DNA of 64,000 bases from Pogostemon cablin (lineage: Eukaryota > Streptophyta > Magnoliopsida > Lamiales > Lamiaceae): contig CM042996.1 in assembly GCA_023678885.1 (NCBI GenBank), positions 14,628,602 through 14,692,601 on the forward strand. The letters are read 5' to 3'. The notes beneath the pieces were generated by a model. It was not told the DNA's origin, searched no databases, and saw only the letters and a program-made list of their open reading frames with translations. Positions 49,022-61,493 of this stretch are shown here, one piece after another. Within the stretch, counting starts at the first letter, position 1, and each line of letters begins with the position of its first letter. A program made the translations under genes and the position numbers.

Positions 49022-51218
49022 ATCATTCTTCATTAAAATGTTATCACTTTTTATCCATTTCACGAAAATCATTTCTTTAATAATTTCACACAAGTCTTTG
49101 TCATTCATAAAATATATTATATGTGTTAGATGAGAGTAACACTCTTAAAATTAAGATATTTAGAGTAAATGATTGGGATGGTATTTCCATTGTGGTGCAA
49201 TTATAGGATAGACAAAAATAGAAAGATTTTAGATAATTATGAGATGAGAGGAGTAGTTTTTATTATTTATGTAAATTTTATTTAAATATATTTATTTATT
49301 TATATTATTTTTTATTATAAAATACCTTTTATATTTTTTTCACTATTTTTATTTATTCAGGTTACGAACTTCCACTTATGTTGTATGGACAGTTCAACTG
49401 TCGAATAAGAGACAATATGATCAAAGGTTAGTGATCGAATCTCCCGCAGTGTGAAAGCAACCTTTTAAAATGAGGGGACTCCTTAATAGAGTCCAACCAC
49501 AACGACCGAATTGGAGAAAATAATTTATTTGATATTATGGATGACTGATTACGGAGGGACTATTTCGTACAATAAAATTATTCACAAAGTACAGATCTAG
49601 GAAGTCATTCCGTAACGGTCTCAGACAATTCTGTCATTTAATTCTGCATTAAATAATTTAAAGGGCGTGACTTTTTTTTATAGTGATACTCGAATTAATG
49701 AAAATGATAGTAATGCAATAAATTATTTCATGAATAATTTGTAATATAAATAAAAAGTGATAATATTTTTAATGAAAATCGATAATGTCTCCAATAAAAA
49801 AGCATAACTTTTTACAAAAACATAACAAGGTCTCACGTAAAACAATTTCAGCGTAGTTTTTCAAACATACACAGGTATGAAACATACAAACCTCGTAGAA
49901 CCTCGTCGAATTTCTTATTGCTATTTCGTTTCTGCAAGCTAAAATTCTCCACCCTTAGTTTGACCACAAACAACACACGATGATGAATTTAAGACAATTA
50001 ATTAGTTTGAAGGATCATAAAAGGGGCAAACACTTTGTGAGACAACCATTTGTATTCCTATAGTTCATGCTCTATTTTATTTTTAGGTTTTACTGGGGCA
50101 TTTAACGTCTTGCAGGAATAGATCCAATCTTAATTCGATTCTGCATGAAGATATTAAAAATCTTCCCCTTCTTCATTTCTTTTGTACTTTATTTTAATAA
50201 ATTTTTGTACTCCGAATCCATATAAAATAATTGGTTGGTGCACTGTAAACCAACACTCGATGGTTATATTTTCAAAATGATTCAGTTGAGACATTTTCCA
50301 GATCTAGATTTTAGAAAGAAATTGGCAATCCAATTAAGCAAGCTCTTTTCTTGATGATAGTTAATAAATCTGCCGATGTAGATTCCACATGTTTTACACG
50401 TCTATATATAATTAGAGGTGACTAATCCCATCAAATTGATTAATAGGATGAGGTTTGGTTTGAAGAATTGGTCGGAAAACAAAAGGATAAAAATAAGGTA
50501 GTCGGTATTATAATTAATTCACATTGGGCCCATTCTTAATTATATTTGGGACCATGTTTATGTCTTTATTGTAGATGTTATTTGCAGCCTGTATTGATTT
50601 CCTCCCTTCACAATATGGCTTTGCATTGTAATTGGATTTTTAATTGTGAATAATACTTGTGTGGGATTTATTATAAATCGATAGATTAAAAGTAAGTAAT
50701 ATTTAATAAAAATTATATTTGATTAATAAGAAGGGATAATCTACACTATTTATTAATAATTTTGTAGTGTGAATAAAAAATTATAATATTTTTAATGAAA
50801 ATTAAAAACTAATTAAAAATAAATAAAAAGTTTCATCGTGACACGTCCTTACACTAATACTGCCTGATACAAGTGTTGCTCTCTAATTATATATATTTAT
50901 ATGCAACGTCTTATGTGGATCGTGTTACGGTGAAATCTTGTGTGTCGTGTGGTATTATTTTATCTTTAGAATTTAATATTTATTCTTTTAATTCAGTGCT
51001 AATTTTATGATGTAATTGTAATTTTATATTTGTGTTCTATTAGTATTTTATTTTATTCTTTAATTCATAATTTATTTTACCATTCAATTCAGGGGAGATT
51101 TAGTGATAATCCAACAGACACTTGGCCACGATATACATACGAGTATATACTTTATTTATAAAATATCAACTCTAGTCTCTAACTAATACACTTAATATAT
51201 TTTATCTTTTATTTATTA
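49022..51218. other. AT-rich intergenic DNA, no gene seen
   Basis: No coding region longer than background and no clear element ends. Confidence 0.5.
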
Positions 51219-51770
51219 CTAGTGCAAATACCGTGTATTACACGGGGCATGAAATTATATTATTAAAATTATAATTTACTAACAACAAAAATATATATTA
51301 TAATAAAATTAATATGTATTAATAGAAGGAAATAAAAGTATTATTAAAAAAATTGAAATCAAGATTGCTCATTTGATATCCTAAAGAAAAATTATAGTAA
51401 AAGTAACATATATTTTTATCAAATCAAATCAAAAGAAATTAAAATAAAATATTAATGAAACTAATTAATAGAAATTCAAAAAAGAAAAAAATAGATAGAA
51501 AGGAGAATTATAAAAAAAATTATACGGTATATTTTAATCTGAAATAATAAGAAAGAATAAACTTAATTTACATACTTATAAAAAACATCAAAATTAAAAA
51601 ATTAAAAAAAAATGAAAAATTATTAAAAAGAAACATAAAAATCAAAAGAAGTAAAATTAAATTAATATAAATCAATTTGAAGAAATAAGAAAAGAAAAAA
51701 AATCATAACAAAATTATTTAAAATAAATTGAAATTTGTCCATAAAAAGAATTAATAATAAATAATAACAA

Positions 51771-52164
51771 GAGTGAGGCTTGCACGCGCCCGAGCGCACG
51801 GGAACACATTCCGTGTGCCTTTAGAAATTTAGTATTATGGATAAGGGTACATTGCTTTGATCTAAAGAGTGTACACTTTAATTAATAAAAGGTACACCAT
51901 TTTATTTTAAAGGGTATACACTTTTCATTAATATTTTTTCTTTAGAAAATAAAGGGTACACATTTTTATACTAAAGGGTATACAATTTAACACAAAATTC
52001 TAAAGGCGCACGGAGTGTTGTCCATGCGCCCAGATACACACAATAATTTTCTTTAGAAAATAAAGGGTACACATCTATATGCTAAAGAGTATACAATTTA
52101 ACACAAAATTCTAAATGCGCACGAAATGTGGTCCGTGTTCCCGGGTGCATAAGAGTTTTTGCCT
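51771..52164 (+). mobile_element. family-1 element, 394-bp copy nested in the Helitron
   Basis: It begins GAGTGAGGCTTGCACGC and ends with the inverse of AGGCAAAAACTCTTATGC. The duplication aataacaa is perfect (51763-51770 and 52165-52172). It aligns over its full length, in inverse orientation, with 14927-15322. Confidence 0.9.
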
Positions 52165-52451
52165 AATAACAAAAGAAAATTTTAATTTACGTATTAATTA
52201 AAAAAAGAACTAAAACAAAAAATATGATATTAACCAATAAAAATCAATTAAAAATAATAATGAAAATTATTAAGAAGAAAAAAAATTAAAAGAAGTAAAA
52301 TTAAATTAATATAAATCAATTTGAAGATATGAAGAAATAAGAAAAGAAAAATAAATCATAACCAAATTCGTTTAAAAATTTGTAAATTTGGCCAAGAAAA
52401 AGTTTAACAAAAAGAAATAAGACAAATTCAATTCAAGTAGTAGTAGTACTA

Positions 52452-52452
<1 letters not shown>

Positions 52453-52545
<93 letters not shown>

Positions 52546-52552
52546 TAATAAT
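52453..52552. repeat. (TAA)n microsatellite
   Basis: About 100 bases of TAA/ATA repeat, inside the Helitron. Confidence 0.96.
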
Positions 52553-52629
52553 AACTGAATAAAAAAACCAAAAATAATATAAAGAAAATATAAAATATAA
52601 AAGAGACATGATATTATTTTTTGAAAAAA

Positions 52630-53970
52630 AATGTTACCTTTTTTCGGATCTCGAAAAAAGCTTTTGTTCAATTTTCGGAAGAGAATGAATGAATACAAAA
52701 ATTTATTTATAAATAGAATATATATTTAATATATTAAAAATATCTCTGTATCTCCTAAGAAAATAATAATTAATATAAATAATTAATATAAATAATATTA
52801 AGTAAATATATGTGTATATATGAATAGATATCTCCTATTAATTATAATTAATTAATTAATTAATTAATTAAGATACGCTCATAAAATAAATTAATATAAA
52901 TCAATTTGAAGAAATAAGAAAAGAAAAAATCATAACAAAATTAATTAAAATAAATTGAAATTTTAAACATGAAAAAAATAATAATAACTAAAGACAAATT
53001 TAATATACGTATTAATTAAAAAAAAATAGAATAAAAAAATCAAACAAAAATATAAAAAATATAAAAGATACAATATAATATTAACCATAGAAATCAATTA
53101 AAAAAATAACGAAAATTATTAAGAAGAAACATAGAAATGGAAAGAAGTTAAATTAACTTAATATAAATCAATTCGAAGAAATCAGAAAAAAATAATAACA
53201 AAATTCGTTTAAATTTTTTTAAATTTGGCCATGAAAAAAGTTTAACAAAAATAAATAAGACAAATTTAATTCACCCGTACTAATAATAATAAAAAAAACT
53301 GAATATAAAATAAAAAAAATAACCTAAAGAAAATTTAAAAAAATAAGTAAAAGAGACAACATGATATTAAAACAAAAAATAATCAAACGAAAATTAAAAA
53401 AATAAAAAAGAGACAATATGATATTAACCAATAAAAATCAATATTAAAAAATAACGAAAATTATTAAGAAGAAACATAAAAATTAAAAGAAGTAAAATTA
53501 AATTAATATAAATCAATTCTAAGAATTCGAAGAAATAAGAAAAATAAAGGAATCATAACAAAATTCATTTAAAAATTTGTAAATTTGGCCATGGAAAAAG
53601 TTTAACAAAAAGAAATAAGACAAATTTAATTCATGTATTAATACTAATAAAAAAATGAATAAAAAAACCCAAAAACAATCTAATGAAAATTTAAAAAATG
53701 TAGAGAAAAAAAAACGGACCTATTTTTCAGAACTTGAAGAAAGCTACTGTTCAATTTTCGAGAGAAAATAAATTAATGAATAAAAAGTTTTATTTATAGG
53801 TAGATATATTTATAATAGATATATCATTAGTATATTAAAGATATTTCGTTATCTTCTGATTAAATAATAATTAATATAAATAATATATTAAGTAAATAGC
53901 AGGATATATGTATTATGAATAGATATCTCCTATTAATTATAATAAATAAATATATTAATTAAGATATCAT
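52630..53970. repeat. direct repeat within the Helitron (about 1.1 kb apart)
   Basis: 52630-52875 and 53725-53970 share phrases in the same order: GTTCAATTTTCG, then TAATAATTAATATAAATAAT, then AATAGATATCTCCTATTAAT. Smaller units (AATATAAATCAATTTGAAGA, and AAATTTGGCCATG) recur at about 52310, 52890, 53160, 53215, 53510 and 53580. Confidence 0.75.
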
Positions 53971-54163
53971 AAAATAATTATTAAAAAATTAAGAATAAAA
54001 AAATATATAATTAAGAATAATTTTATAAACGACACATCATCAAAATTAAATTCTTCTTTATTATATTAAAGATTATATAAGAAAAATACCTTAATACCTT
54101 AAAAGTAGCAGTTTTCTTAATCAAAAAAGAACATTTACCCAATACACAAAATATATTTTTGTT

Positions 54164-54528
54164 AGACTAATTATACTGCGCACTCGGGTGCACCTTAATA
54201 TAGGGTGTGCCCAATTTAAAAAATGTATACAAATATAAACTAAAACATATACAATTATGAATAAAAATGTATACAATTTAGTTGTTAGTTTTTTTAATGA
54301 AAAATTAAGTGTAAAAAAATATACAATTATTAAAAAACATGTATACACTTTATAAATAGTTATACATATATGGATGCTAGTTGTTTTTAATGAAAAACTT
54401 AGTGTGAAAAAAGTATACAATTATTAAGAAACATGTATATAAAATAGAATAACACATATACAAAATAAAATGAAAAGTTATACACATATGAGTGCACTCT
54501 TGCACCCGGGTGCACCTAATATCAACTC
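54164..54528. mobile_element. family-2 element, 365 bp
   Basis: It begins AGACTAATTATACTGCGCAC and ends with the inverse of GAGTTGATATTAGGTGCACC. The flanks are tttttgtt (54156-54163) and tttttgat (54529-54536), 7 of 8 matching. The interior has repeated GTATACA-type motifs. Related to 33119-33350. Confidence 0.65.
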
Positions 54529-54536
54529 TTTTTGAT

Positions 54537-55203
54537 ATTTATTACAATAAAAATAAGACAATGACTAGGGTAGGAAGGGGGTGCCAATTTTTAAATGTAC
54601 AACCTTCTTCCTTCACCTTCAGTATGTGTGTTTTGATGTTTTAATAAAAAAACAAGAATTAATTAAGAAAGGTGAGATCAAATGGGATACCAATCATTTG
54701 ATACCCTAATTGTACCATAGTCCCTCTCTACAACTAAAAATATCACGGTACTTTCAAAAATAACAACTTTACGTTAAAAAAACAAAACAAAAACAATATA
54801 AAAGTAATATATACTATAATTTTACGTAAAAAAAAGGGACAAAAACAAAAGTAATATAAAAGTAATACTATCATTTAACCATTACTCTTTAATCATAAGG
54901 ATTGTTAGTCTAAGAACTATTACTCCTAAATATTTATAAGAATTTTCTTTTAAATAGATACATAACAATTTTTATTTTGAATTAGTTATAACAATTAAAA
55001 ATTAATTGTTGCACTTTAGTCATAAATTTTGATACTCTTTAGCTATAAAAATGGTTTATATTAATATTAAGTAGGTATATAGATTGTTATTCTTTAGCAT
55101 TATTAAAACTATTATGGTTCGTTTGGTTGTATTGATTAGCTAAGTATTGATTCAGTATATCACGTAATACCACATTTATCTTGATGTATTCATAATACTT
55201 ATT
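54537..55203. other. AT-rich intergenic DNA, no gene seen
   Basis: No coding sign and no element ends recognised. Confidence 0.5.
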
Positions 55204-56174
55204 GTAGACACTTGAATTTTATTGGCTATTAAAGGAAAATATGTGACAAATTAATACAATAATTATCAATTAATTATTTATTTATTATGGAATTTAAATA
55301 AATAAATTCCTAAAATAAATTAGTGAATAATTGATAATTGGGCCAGATCCAGTCAAATAAGTCTGACTTAAAGTCTAAGCAAGTTAGAAACCTAAGCCCG
55401 CAAAATCAGGTCAAATCAAGCAATGACCAATCAAACTGTGTTATGTATGAGGCTTCCTCACCCTTCACCTATATAAGGAGCCCTCCTCCATTCATTTCAG
55501 ACACACTAAAATATCTAAAGACGCAAACGCTTCTGAAGAGATAAAGAATACGAGCAATGCTCCCTTGAGATCTTCAAGCATCTTCAAGCCAAGAACGGCC
55601 TGCGATCTGAGATCAAGGTGCTAAGCCCCTCCGATCTGGAATTCTTCCAGCCATCCGCCTCCGATTAGAGTTCAAGGTGTCAAGCCCCTCTGATCCAGCA
55701 TTCTTCCAGCCAACCGCCTTCGATCGAGATCAAGGTGCAAAGCCCCTCCGATCCGGCGTTCTTCTAGCCAACCGCCTCCGATCAGAGAAAAAGGTATCAA
55801 GCCCCTCTGATCCGACATTCTTCTAGTCAACGACTTTCTCCACAGAAAGCTCTCCAGTCAATGTTCAATCCGAACAAAGGCTCAACGCCTCCGGATCAAC
55901 GTCACAAGACTACACATCTGAGCTCGAACAAGCTTCATCTGAAGATCCAGCTCAACACACACGCTGTCAATACAGTCAGCATACACTCCAGTCAAAGAAG
56001 TCAAAGTCAACATACATAAGTCAAGTCAAAGTCAAGTCAAGGCCAAATTGGTTCAAGAGAAGAATCAGAGGATTGATTGAGATTGTTTCCTAAATTCTCA
56101 AGTTTAATCCTTCTGGATTATTATTGTAATTCTCTAGTATTTATTTTATTATAAATACATAAAATTTGTTGTTA
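55204..56174 (+). repeat. 5' LTR of a gypsy-type retrotransposon
   Basis: Starts TGTAGACACTTGAATTTTA and ends TTGTTGTTACA just upstream of the gag start. A TATA-like CTATATAAGGAGCC lies at about 55470. Downstream of it is a 59-bp tandem repeat (see next entry). No usual primer-binding site follows, so the right boundary is approximate. Confidence 0.65.
55613..55850. repeat. about 59-bp tandem repeat, four copies
   Basis: AAGCCCCTCYGATC recurs at 55623, 55682, 55740 and 55799. Each is followed by a variant of CATTCTTCYAGCCAACCGCC. It lies in the transcribed part of the LTR. Confidence 0.92.
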
Positions 56175-56180
56175 CAAAGC

Positions 56181-57211
56181 ATGACTCCTCTCAGGATTGC
56201 AATAAGAAGGTCTTCTGCCTTGAAGCCTTCAGAGCTGCAAACACAAGAGATTCAAAAGAAAACTCCACTCAAGATTGCGATACGAAGACCTATCACTTCA
56301 AAGCCTACGGAGTTGCAAACTGAAGATGTTGAAATCATTAAAGAAAATGAAGCCTCTTTGAAAATAATTCCTTCAGTTGGAGTTGCTCACAATAAGCCAC
56401 TGCATGGTGACAAAGATTTTGAAGATAACTCCAGCTGCTCAATGCCAAGCTCACCATCTGCCTCAATTGCAGCTGTAGTGATGACGACGAGTGCTATAAC
56501 CATTGAGGAACAACTCTCAAGTATGATGAAAGTCATTGAAGGACTCAACAAGCACATGGAAGCTCAAGATTTAAAAATTTCCAAACTTATGAAGAAAATG
56601 GATAGTGCGGAGACAAACCATGCAAATAAGAAACAAGTTGAGGATGAGCATGAGGAGGAGGACTCCACGAAACAACATCCATCTGATACGAATAAAGTTG
56701 AAGAAGATATACAAGTTTCAGCAGACAAGATGCTTCCTATCAACAAACTGAAAAATATCGTGATCGAGACGATAAAAGACAAGTTTGAAGGGAGTTCCAA
56801 ATCTTTTGTAGCCTACAAAAAGTCACATACAAAGAGAATTGGCAACTTGAAGATGTCAGCTGACTACCAACCTCCAAGGTTCTAACAATTCGATGGTAAA
56901 GCAACCCAAGACAGCATGTGGCACACTTCGTCGAGACATGCAATGATACTGGGACCTTAGGGGATCACATGGTGAGGCAATTTGTTCGATCTCTAAAAGG
57001 AAATGCCTTTGATTGGTACATCGACTTGGAAGCCGACTCCATTGAAAGTTGGGTGCAAATGGAAAAAGAATTCCTTAACCGCTTCTACAGCACACGAAGA
57101 AATGTTAGCATGATGGAGCTAACAAATACTCATCAAAGTGACGAAGAATACGTCATCGACTATATCAACAGATGGACGAGCCTAAGCCTCAATTGCAAAG
57201 AAAAGCTTGTT
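56181..57211 (+). pseudogene. gypsy gag, broken and truncated
   Basis: The frame from 56181 starts MTPLRIAIRRSSALKPSELQ. A second, similar segment (TPLKIAIRRPITSKPTELQ) follows about 30 residues later. The conserved gag core is recognisable as HFVETCNDTG, RSLKGNAFDWYIDLE, EKEFLNRFYSTRRNVSMMEL and YINRWTSLSLNCK. A stop at 56883-56885 and a one-base frameshift shortly after it separate the two halves. The coding sequence ends where the Athila-like LTR begins. It is a relic with no protease or polymerase. Confidence 0.88.
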
Positions 57212-59162
57212 TGCATATTTTTTTAATATACTCACGAGCAAGAATACTCGATCGTTGTAGAAGTATATCCCAAGAAATAAAATTACCGAATCACAAAGGA
57301 GTTAGGTTTGGACTAGTAAAATACGTGAACTCATGTTTATGTCACTTTTGTAAGGATGATTTGGGGGTTTGAGTTTGACGTTATCAACTAAAGCAAGTAG
57401 CAAGCAAATAAAATAGCAACTAAGAGAAATGACAAGTAATAAGATTAACGAGAAAAGAGAATAGGTACTAAAGTTCAAGTATGGAAAAACATGGGATTAG
57501 AAATATCCAAGCACATTCAATTCATATTATCATGCAAAGGGAATTATACTCAATTGATGTAGATTAAGGGTGATCACGATTATATCCTAAGCTCCCTTTC
57601 GGGTTACAAAGATTGTTGATCCACTTGAGACTCCCAAAAACACTTAAGATCAAAGCCCAACATTAACCTCTTCCATCTAGGTACTAATTAATTCCCAATT
57701 CTCCCTTCAAAGGTACTAATTAGGATTAACTCTCCGTTTTTGTGTACTAAAGCTAACGAATAGATTGGTTTCCCTTATCGAATTTAAATATCCTTTCAAT
57801 CAAATCCAAACTCGATGTCTATTCATATCTTTCTAATACTTAATAGGGTTGTTTCCGTCTCACTCCAAGCAATATACACATGAACATTATAATAACACTT
57901 AATTATCATAAATCATCCATTGATCAACAATCCATTAAACCAATAATCATTCATGAATAACAAACCATGTCATCACAACATCAAAACAATTAAAGCCCAT
58001 GAATAGAAACCAACATCAATTAAGTCAAAAATCAATTTAATCCACATAATAATATAAACCTAATGTGCTCTTCATATTCCTAATCCCACTAGAGAGATTA
58101 GCCTAACATGATAATGGTAACAAAATACATGAATGATTCATTACACATACTCATAGTTTTAAATCCAAATGAAAAACAAAAGAGATGTAAATCTTCCCTA
58201 GCAATTCCTTGTAGAGAATCTTCAACACTCATTGATATCCACCTCTAGCTCTTGAATTCTTGAGGTCTTTAACACCCAAATGGAAGGGATGAAGATTGTG
58301 GTGAAAAATGGAAGAAATGGTGTGTGATCTAGGTGTAAGAGTGAAACCCTTGTGTGGAATATCCCCTTCCTCTTGAAATGTTGAACTTGAGGCTATCTAT
58401 ACCATCTCCAAGTTGGGCCACGATTTTAACATCAAATGGGCTTTTTACACACACTTGTACACATTAGCAGGTGAAAATCCAGATTTTTGGCCCAAAATGA
58501 CCTTACTCGACTTGTCATGTCTTACTTGAGTTAGCAACTTTTGTCGAGTTGCATGTAATGCAACTCGAGCTATCCTAGCTCGACTCGTGTCGGCAACTCG
58601 AGCTCTCGCCTGTTTGGTCGTATTGTGAGGCTCTGAAATTGAAAATTCCTCAGCACCCAGCTCGACTCATGTCGGGAACTCGAGCTCTCACCTGTTTGGT
58701 CGTGTTACGAGGCTCTGAAACTAAAAATTCCTCGGTACCCAGCTCGATTCGAGCTAGCAACTCATGTTGCAGCTTGCAAGTCGAGTTGGCTCACTGCATA
58801 ATTTTTGGCACTTGCCCTGCTCCTTACTCGACTTGAGTTGCAAGTCGAGTTGGACCTTGCAACTCGAGTAAGCTCTCTGGACAATTTCTGGATCTCAACT
58901 CGACCTTCTCCCAACTCGAGTTGCAAGTCGAGTTGGACCATGCAACTTGAGTTGGGTCCCAGCAGCCCTGTTTCTTGCTCTTTTCAGCTCCCGTTCTGTT
59001 TTTAATCCATTTTCACCTGTTTTAAATACATTTAAGCTCATTCACACATATTTTCATGAAAACACATAACACAACCAAAATACACATACAATACGGATAA
59101 AATAATACGAAAAGACATACAAAAAGATACTAAAATTTAGGTGAAAATAGCGACGATCAACC
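57212..59162 (-). repeat. 3' LTR of a minus-strand Athila-like gypsy element
   Basis: On the minus strand the LTR starts TGATCGTCGCTATTTTCACC at about 59162, right after a purine tract TTTAAGTTTGGGGGG. It ends between 57212 and 57256, inside the gag of the older gypsy element. A length of about 1.9 kb fits Athila LTRs. The partner LTR lies beyond the window, so the duplication cannot be tested. Confidence 0.7.
58540..58965. repeat. AACTCGAG/CAAGTCGAGTTGG-rich repeats inside the LTR
   Basis: Two copies of a phrase with GAGCTCTCRCCTGTTTGGTCG (58593 and 58682 region, period about 89 bp), then several copies of GCAAGTCGAGTTGG. The region is much richer in GC and CTCGAG-like palindromes than the rest of the LTR. 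Confidence 0.85.
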
Positions 59163-61490
59163 CCCCAAACTTAAAGTGTTGCTTGTCCCCGAGCAACAAA
59201 AATGACAAATCAAGAGGAGTGATTTTCACCTAGGATAAGTCTAAACGAGCATAAGCAATAACACATCTATAGTGATAATAACTACAAACTATGCTAAGCC
59301 ATCCTACAACATTAAAATCATAGCATGAGGAATTAACAAGTTCAATCACAAGAAAATAAAGTGTAATATAGTTCCTTTTTAGTCCAAGCCTCACATATGT
59401 TATCAATTTCACTCAACACTCTATGACGTAGGGTTAAGCAACACTCATCAACCGATTGGCTTGACTCGCTATAAGCTTGCTCGTGGACTATATTTACAAA
59501 CCTCCAAAGTTTCAATTAATGATCAAAAAGGTCTTTAATTAAGGATGTAATGATAGACTCTTTGGTAGGGTAAGAAGTATATGGATAAGAGTGACTAATC
59601 ATGTGTAAGTAATCGAAGAGATGACCAATTTCCTCAACTTCTTCACTTTCCTTTCTTCCTTTCTTATCTTTACAATCTCAAGCACTATTCGTTAACTTTC
59701 CTTGGATTGAGCTTCTTTTGATGCATGCTTCCTTTCTTTGAATTTTGTTTACTTGAGCATTTTGATGTTGCTTTACTCTTTCTCTTGCTTTGAGGTCGCA
59801 TGTGCATTCTTGTTGTTGCTCTTTTCATCATTTTTCTTGTTTGTTTACCATGTCCTTTTCTTCTTCTTTTACTAATCAATCAATCCTTTCTAGCTACCAT
59901 CTCCTCAATCACCCACACAAAGGTATATATAAGCTTGAGTGGGTCATTAAGGCTTGTAATGTGCTAAATTCACAAGAAATATGCTTATAGGCTCAAAGTG
60001 GTTGACTAAGAATTATGTTCAAGGTAGGGAAATATATGGTAATAACTTCAAATAACAAGGATGACCATAGATCATATCATTAATCTCTAGTTCGTTCCTA
60101 TAGTCCTTGAGCAAGTTCTAACTTATCAAACACAACCGATTCACTCATAAAAAAAGACCATGTATGCACAGTTGAGACTCAAATTCTCACTAGCTTATGC
60201 ATTGAACCTTAAGAAACTTTTTACACCACATTCATCTCAAAATTGAACAAGTTAAGTAAAACATGTTACAATTTGAAAGTGTATAGATTCTTAATCATAA
60301 TTTGTCATCACTTATCACCACAATATATCATCACTCATATTCAAAAATGACTCACAACCTCCCTAAATAAACCACCAAACATCCCAAGACAAAATTAAAG
60401 ATACACACAAATCATAAAAATAAGAACTCAACAAAAAAGACACAACAAAAACACATAGCATGCAAAAATAAAAAAAATCACCATCATTAACAAGCACACA
60501 TTCTATATCATCCATAATCCAATAAGCTCACAAACATCCCCATCTTTGATTGAAAAGGAAACCTCCCACAAACATAACATATGAAGTAGCATGCTAATCA
60601 CATCAATCCAAATCAAAATCAATTAGAAGTAATAGGGTGTAGAGTCAACTCCCTCAATAGGCATTTGGTAGTAGAAGTTGTTCGCTCCAAGCTCCATTTG
60701 TGCTTCCAATACCTTTCATTCATGCTCAAAGACTCATGAAACACCATTAGCTCAACAATTGCATTAAAATATGAACTATCATACACTTCAACACAACCAA
60801 ACGGATCAAAACATACCAAACTCATGAGAAAAATTTTAAAATTGACCCAATTTTACAAGAATCATAATTCAAGTAGTGAGTCACACCACACACTCTCCCC
60901 AAACTTAAATCGAAACAAGAGTTGAGAATTAAGTTTGCAAAAAGTAGTGGGACTTACCCTTGTAATTTCCATCAATGATCTTCTTGTAGAGAAGCATATG
61001 CATCCAAACGGATCAAGTTATCTTCACCACGCACTAGCCCCCCCAAATTTAACTCGAGACAAGAGTCGAGAATTAAGTTTGCAACAAGTAGTGTGATATC
61101 CTTACTTGAATCCATGAAGCGCTTCTCTTTTCTTCAATGTGCATTTTTCTCCATGAGCACAATCAACCTACAAGGCCAAAATTACAAAGCAATAACAAAA
61201 CTACAATCTTTATTGAAAATACTAAATAAAGCAATAAAGATAATAATGGGTTGTCTCCCATTAAGCGCTGAGTTTAACGTCTTTAAGCTAGACATAGTGC
61301 AAGATCATGGAACCAAAGAGTGATCCTTCACTTTTTCTTCCCTCATCTTCACTTTGAGAGATTTCGTGGCTCTCTTCTTTTCCATCAACATGATTTCTCC
61401 ATTATTGCTTATAATCATCAAATCATCCGGAAGACTTGTAGATGGAAATACTTCGTCTCCATTAGGCCAATGAAATTCTCCCTTATCAAC
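59163..61490 (-). mobile_element. non-coding 3' internal region of the Athila-like element
   Basis: Between the protease relic and the purine tract there is no reverse transcriptase or integrase. Near 61246-61290 the minus strand reads GACGTTAAACTCAGCGCTTA and GGGAGACAACCCA, typical of the post-pol region of plant Athila elements. Similar segments at 60875-60950 and 61024-61100 form a direct repeat that includes CCCCAAACTTAA-type tracts. Confidence 0.7.
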
Positions 61491-61493
61491 CTT

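Larger units (their letters stand above)
51219..54072 (-). mobile_element. non-autonomous Helitron (2854 bp)
   Basis: On the minus strand it starts TCTTTAATATAATAAAGAAG at 54072 and ends with hairpin CCGTGTAATACACGG, then TATTTGCA and CTAG at 51219. The neighbours are A (51218) and T (54073), the expected A/T insertion site. It carries no Rep/helicase. Its body includes a family-1 element (51771-52164), a long (TAA)n run and internal repeats. The two ends were identified independently and match the plant Helitron pattern. Confidence 0.82.

Noticed and set aside
52372..52698. Minus-strand open frame with a long tyrosine run
   Set aside because: Produced by the (TAA)n microsatellite read in reverse.
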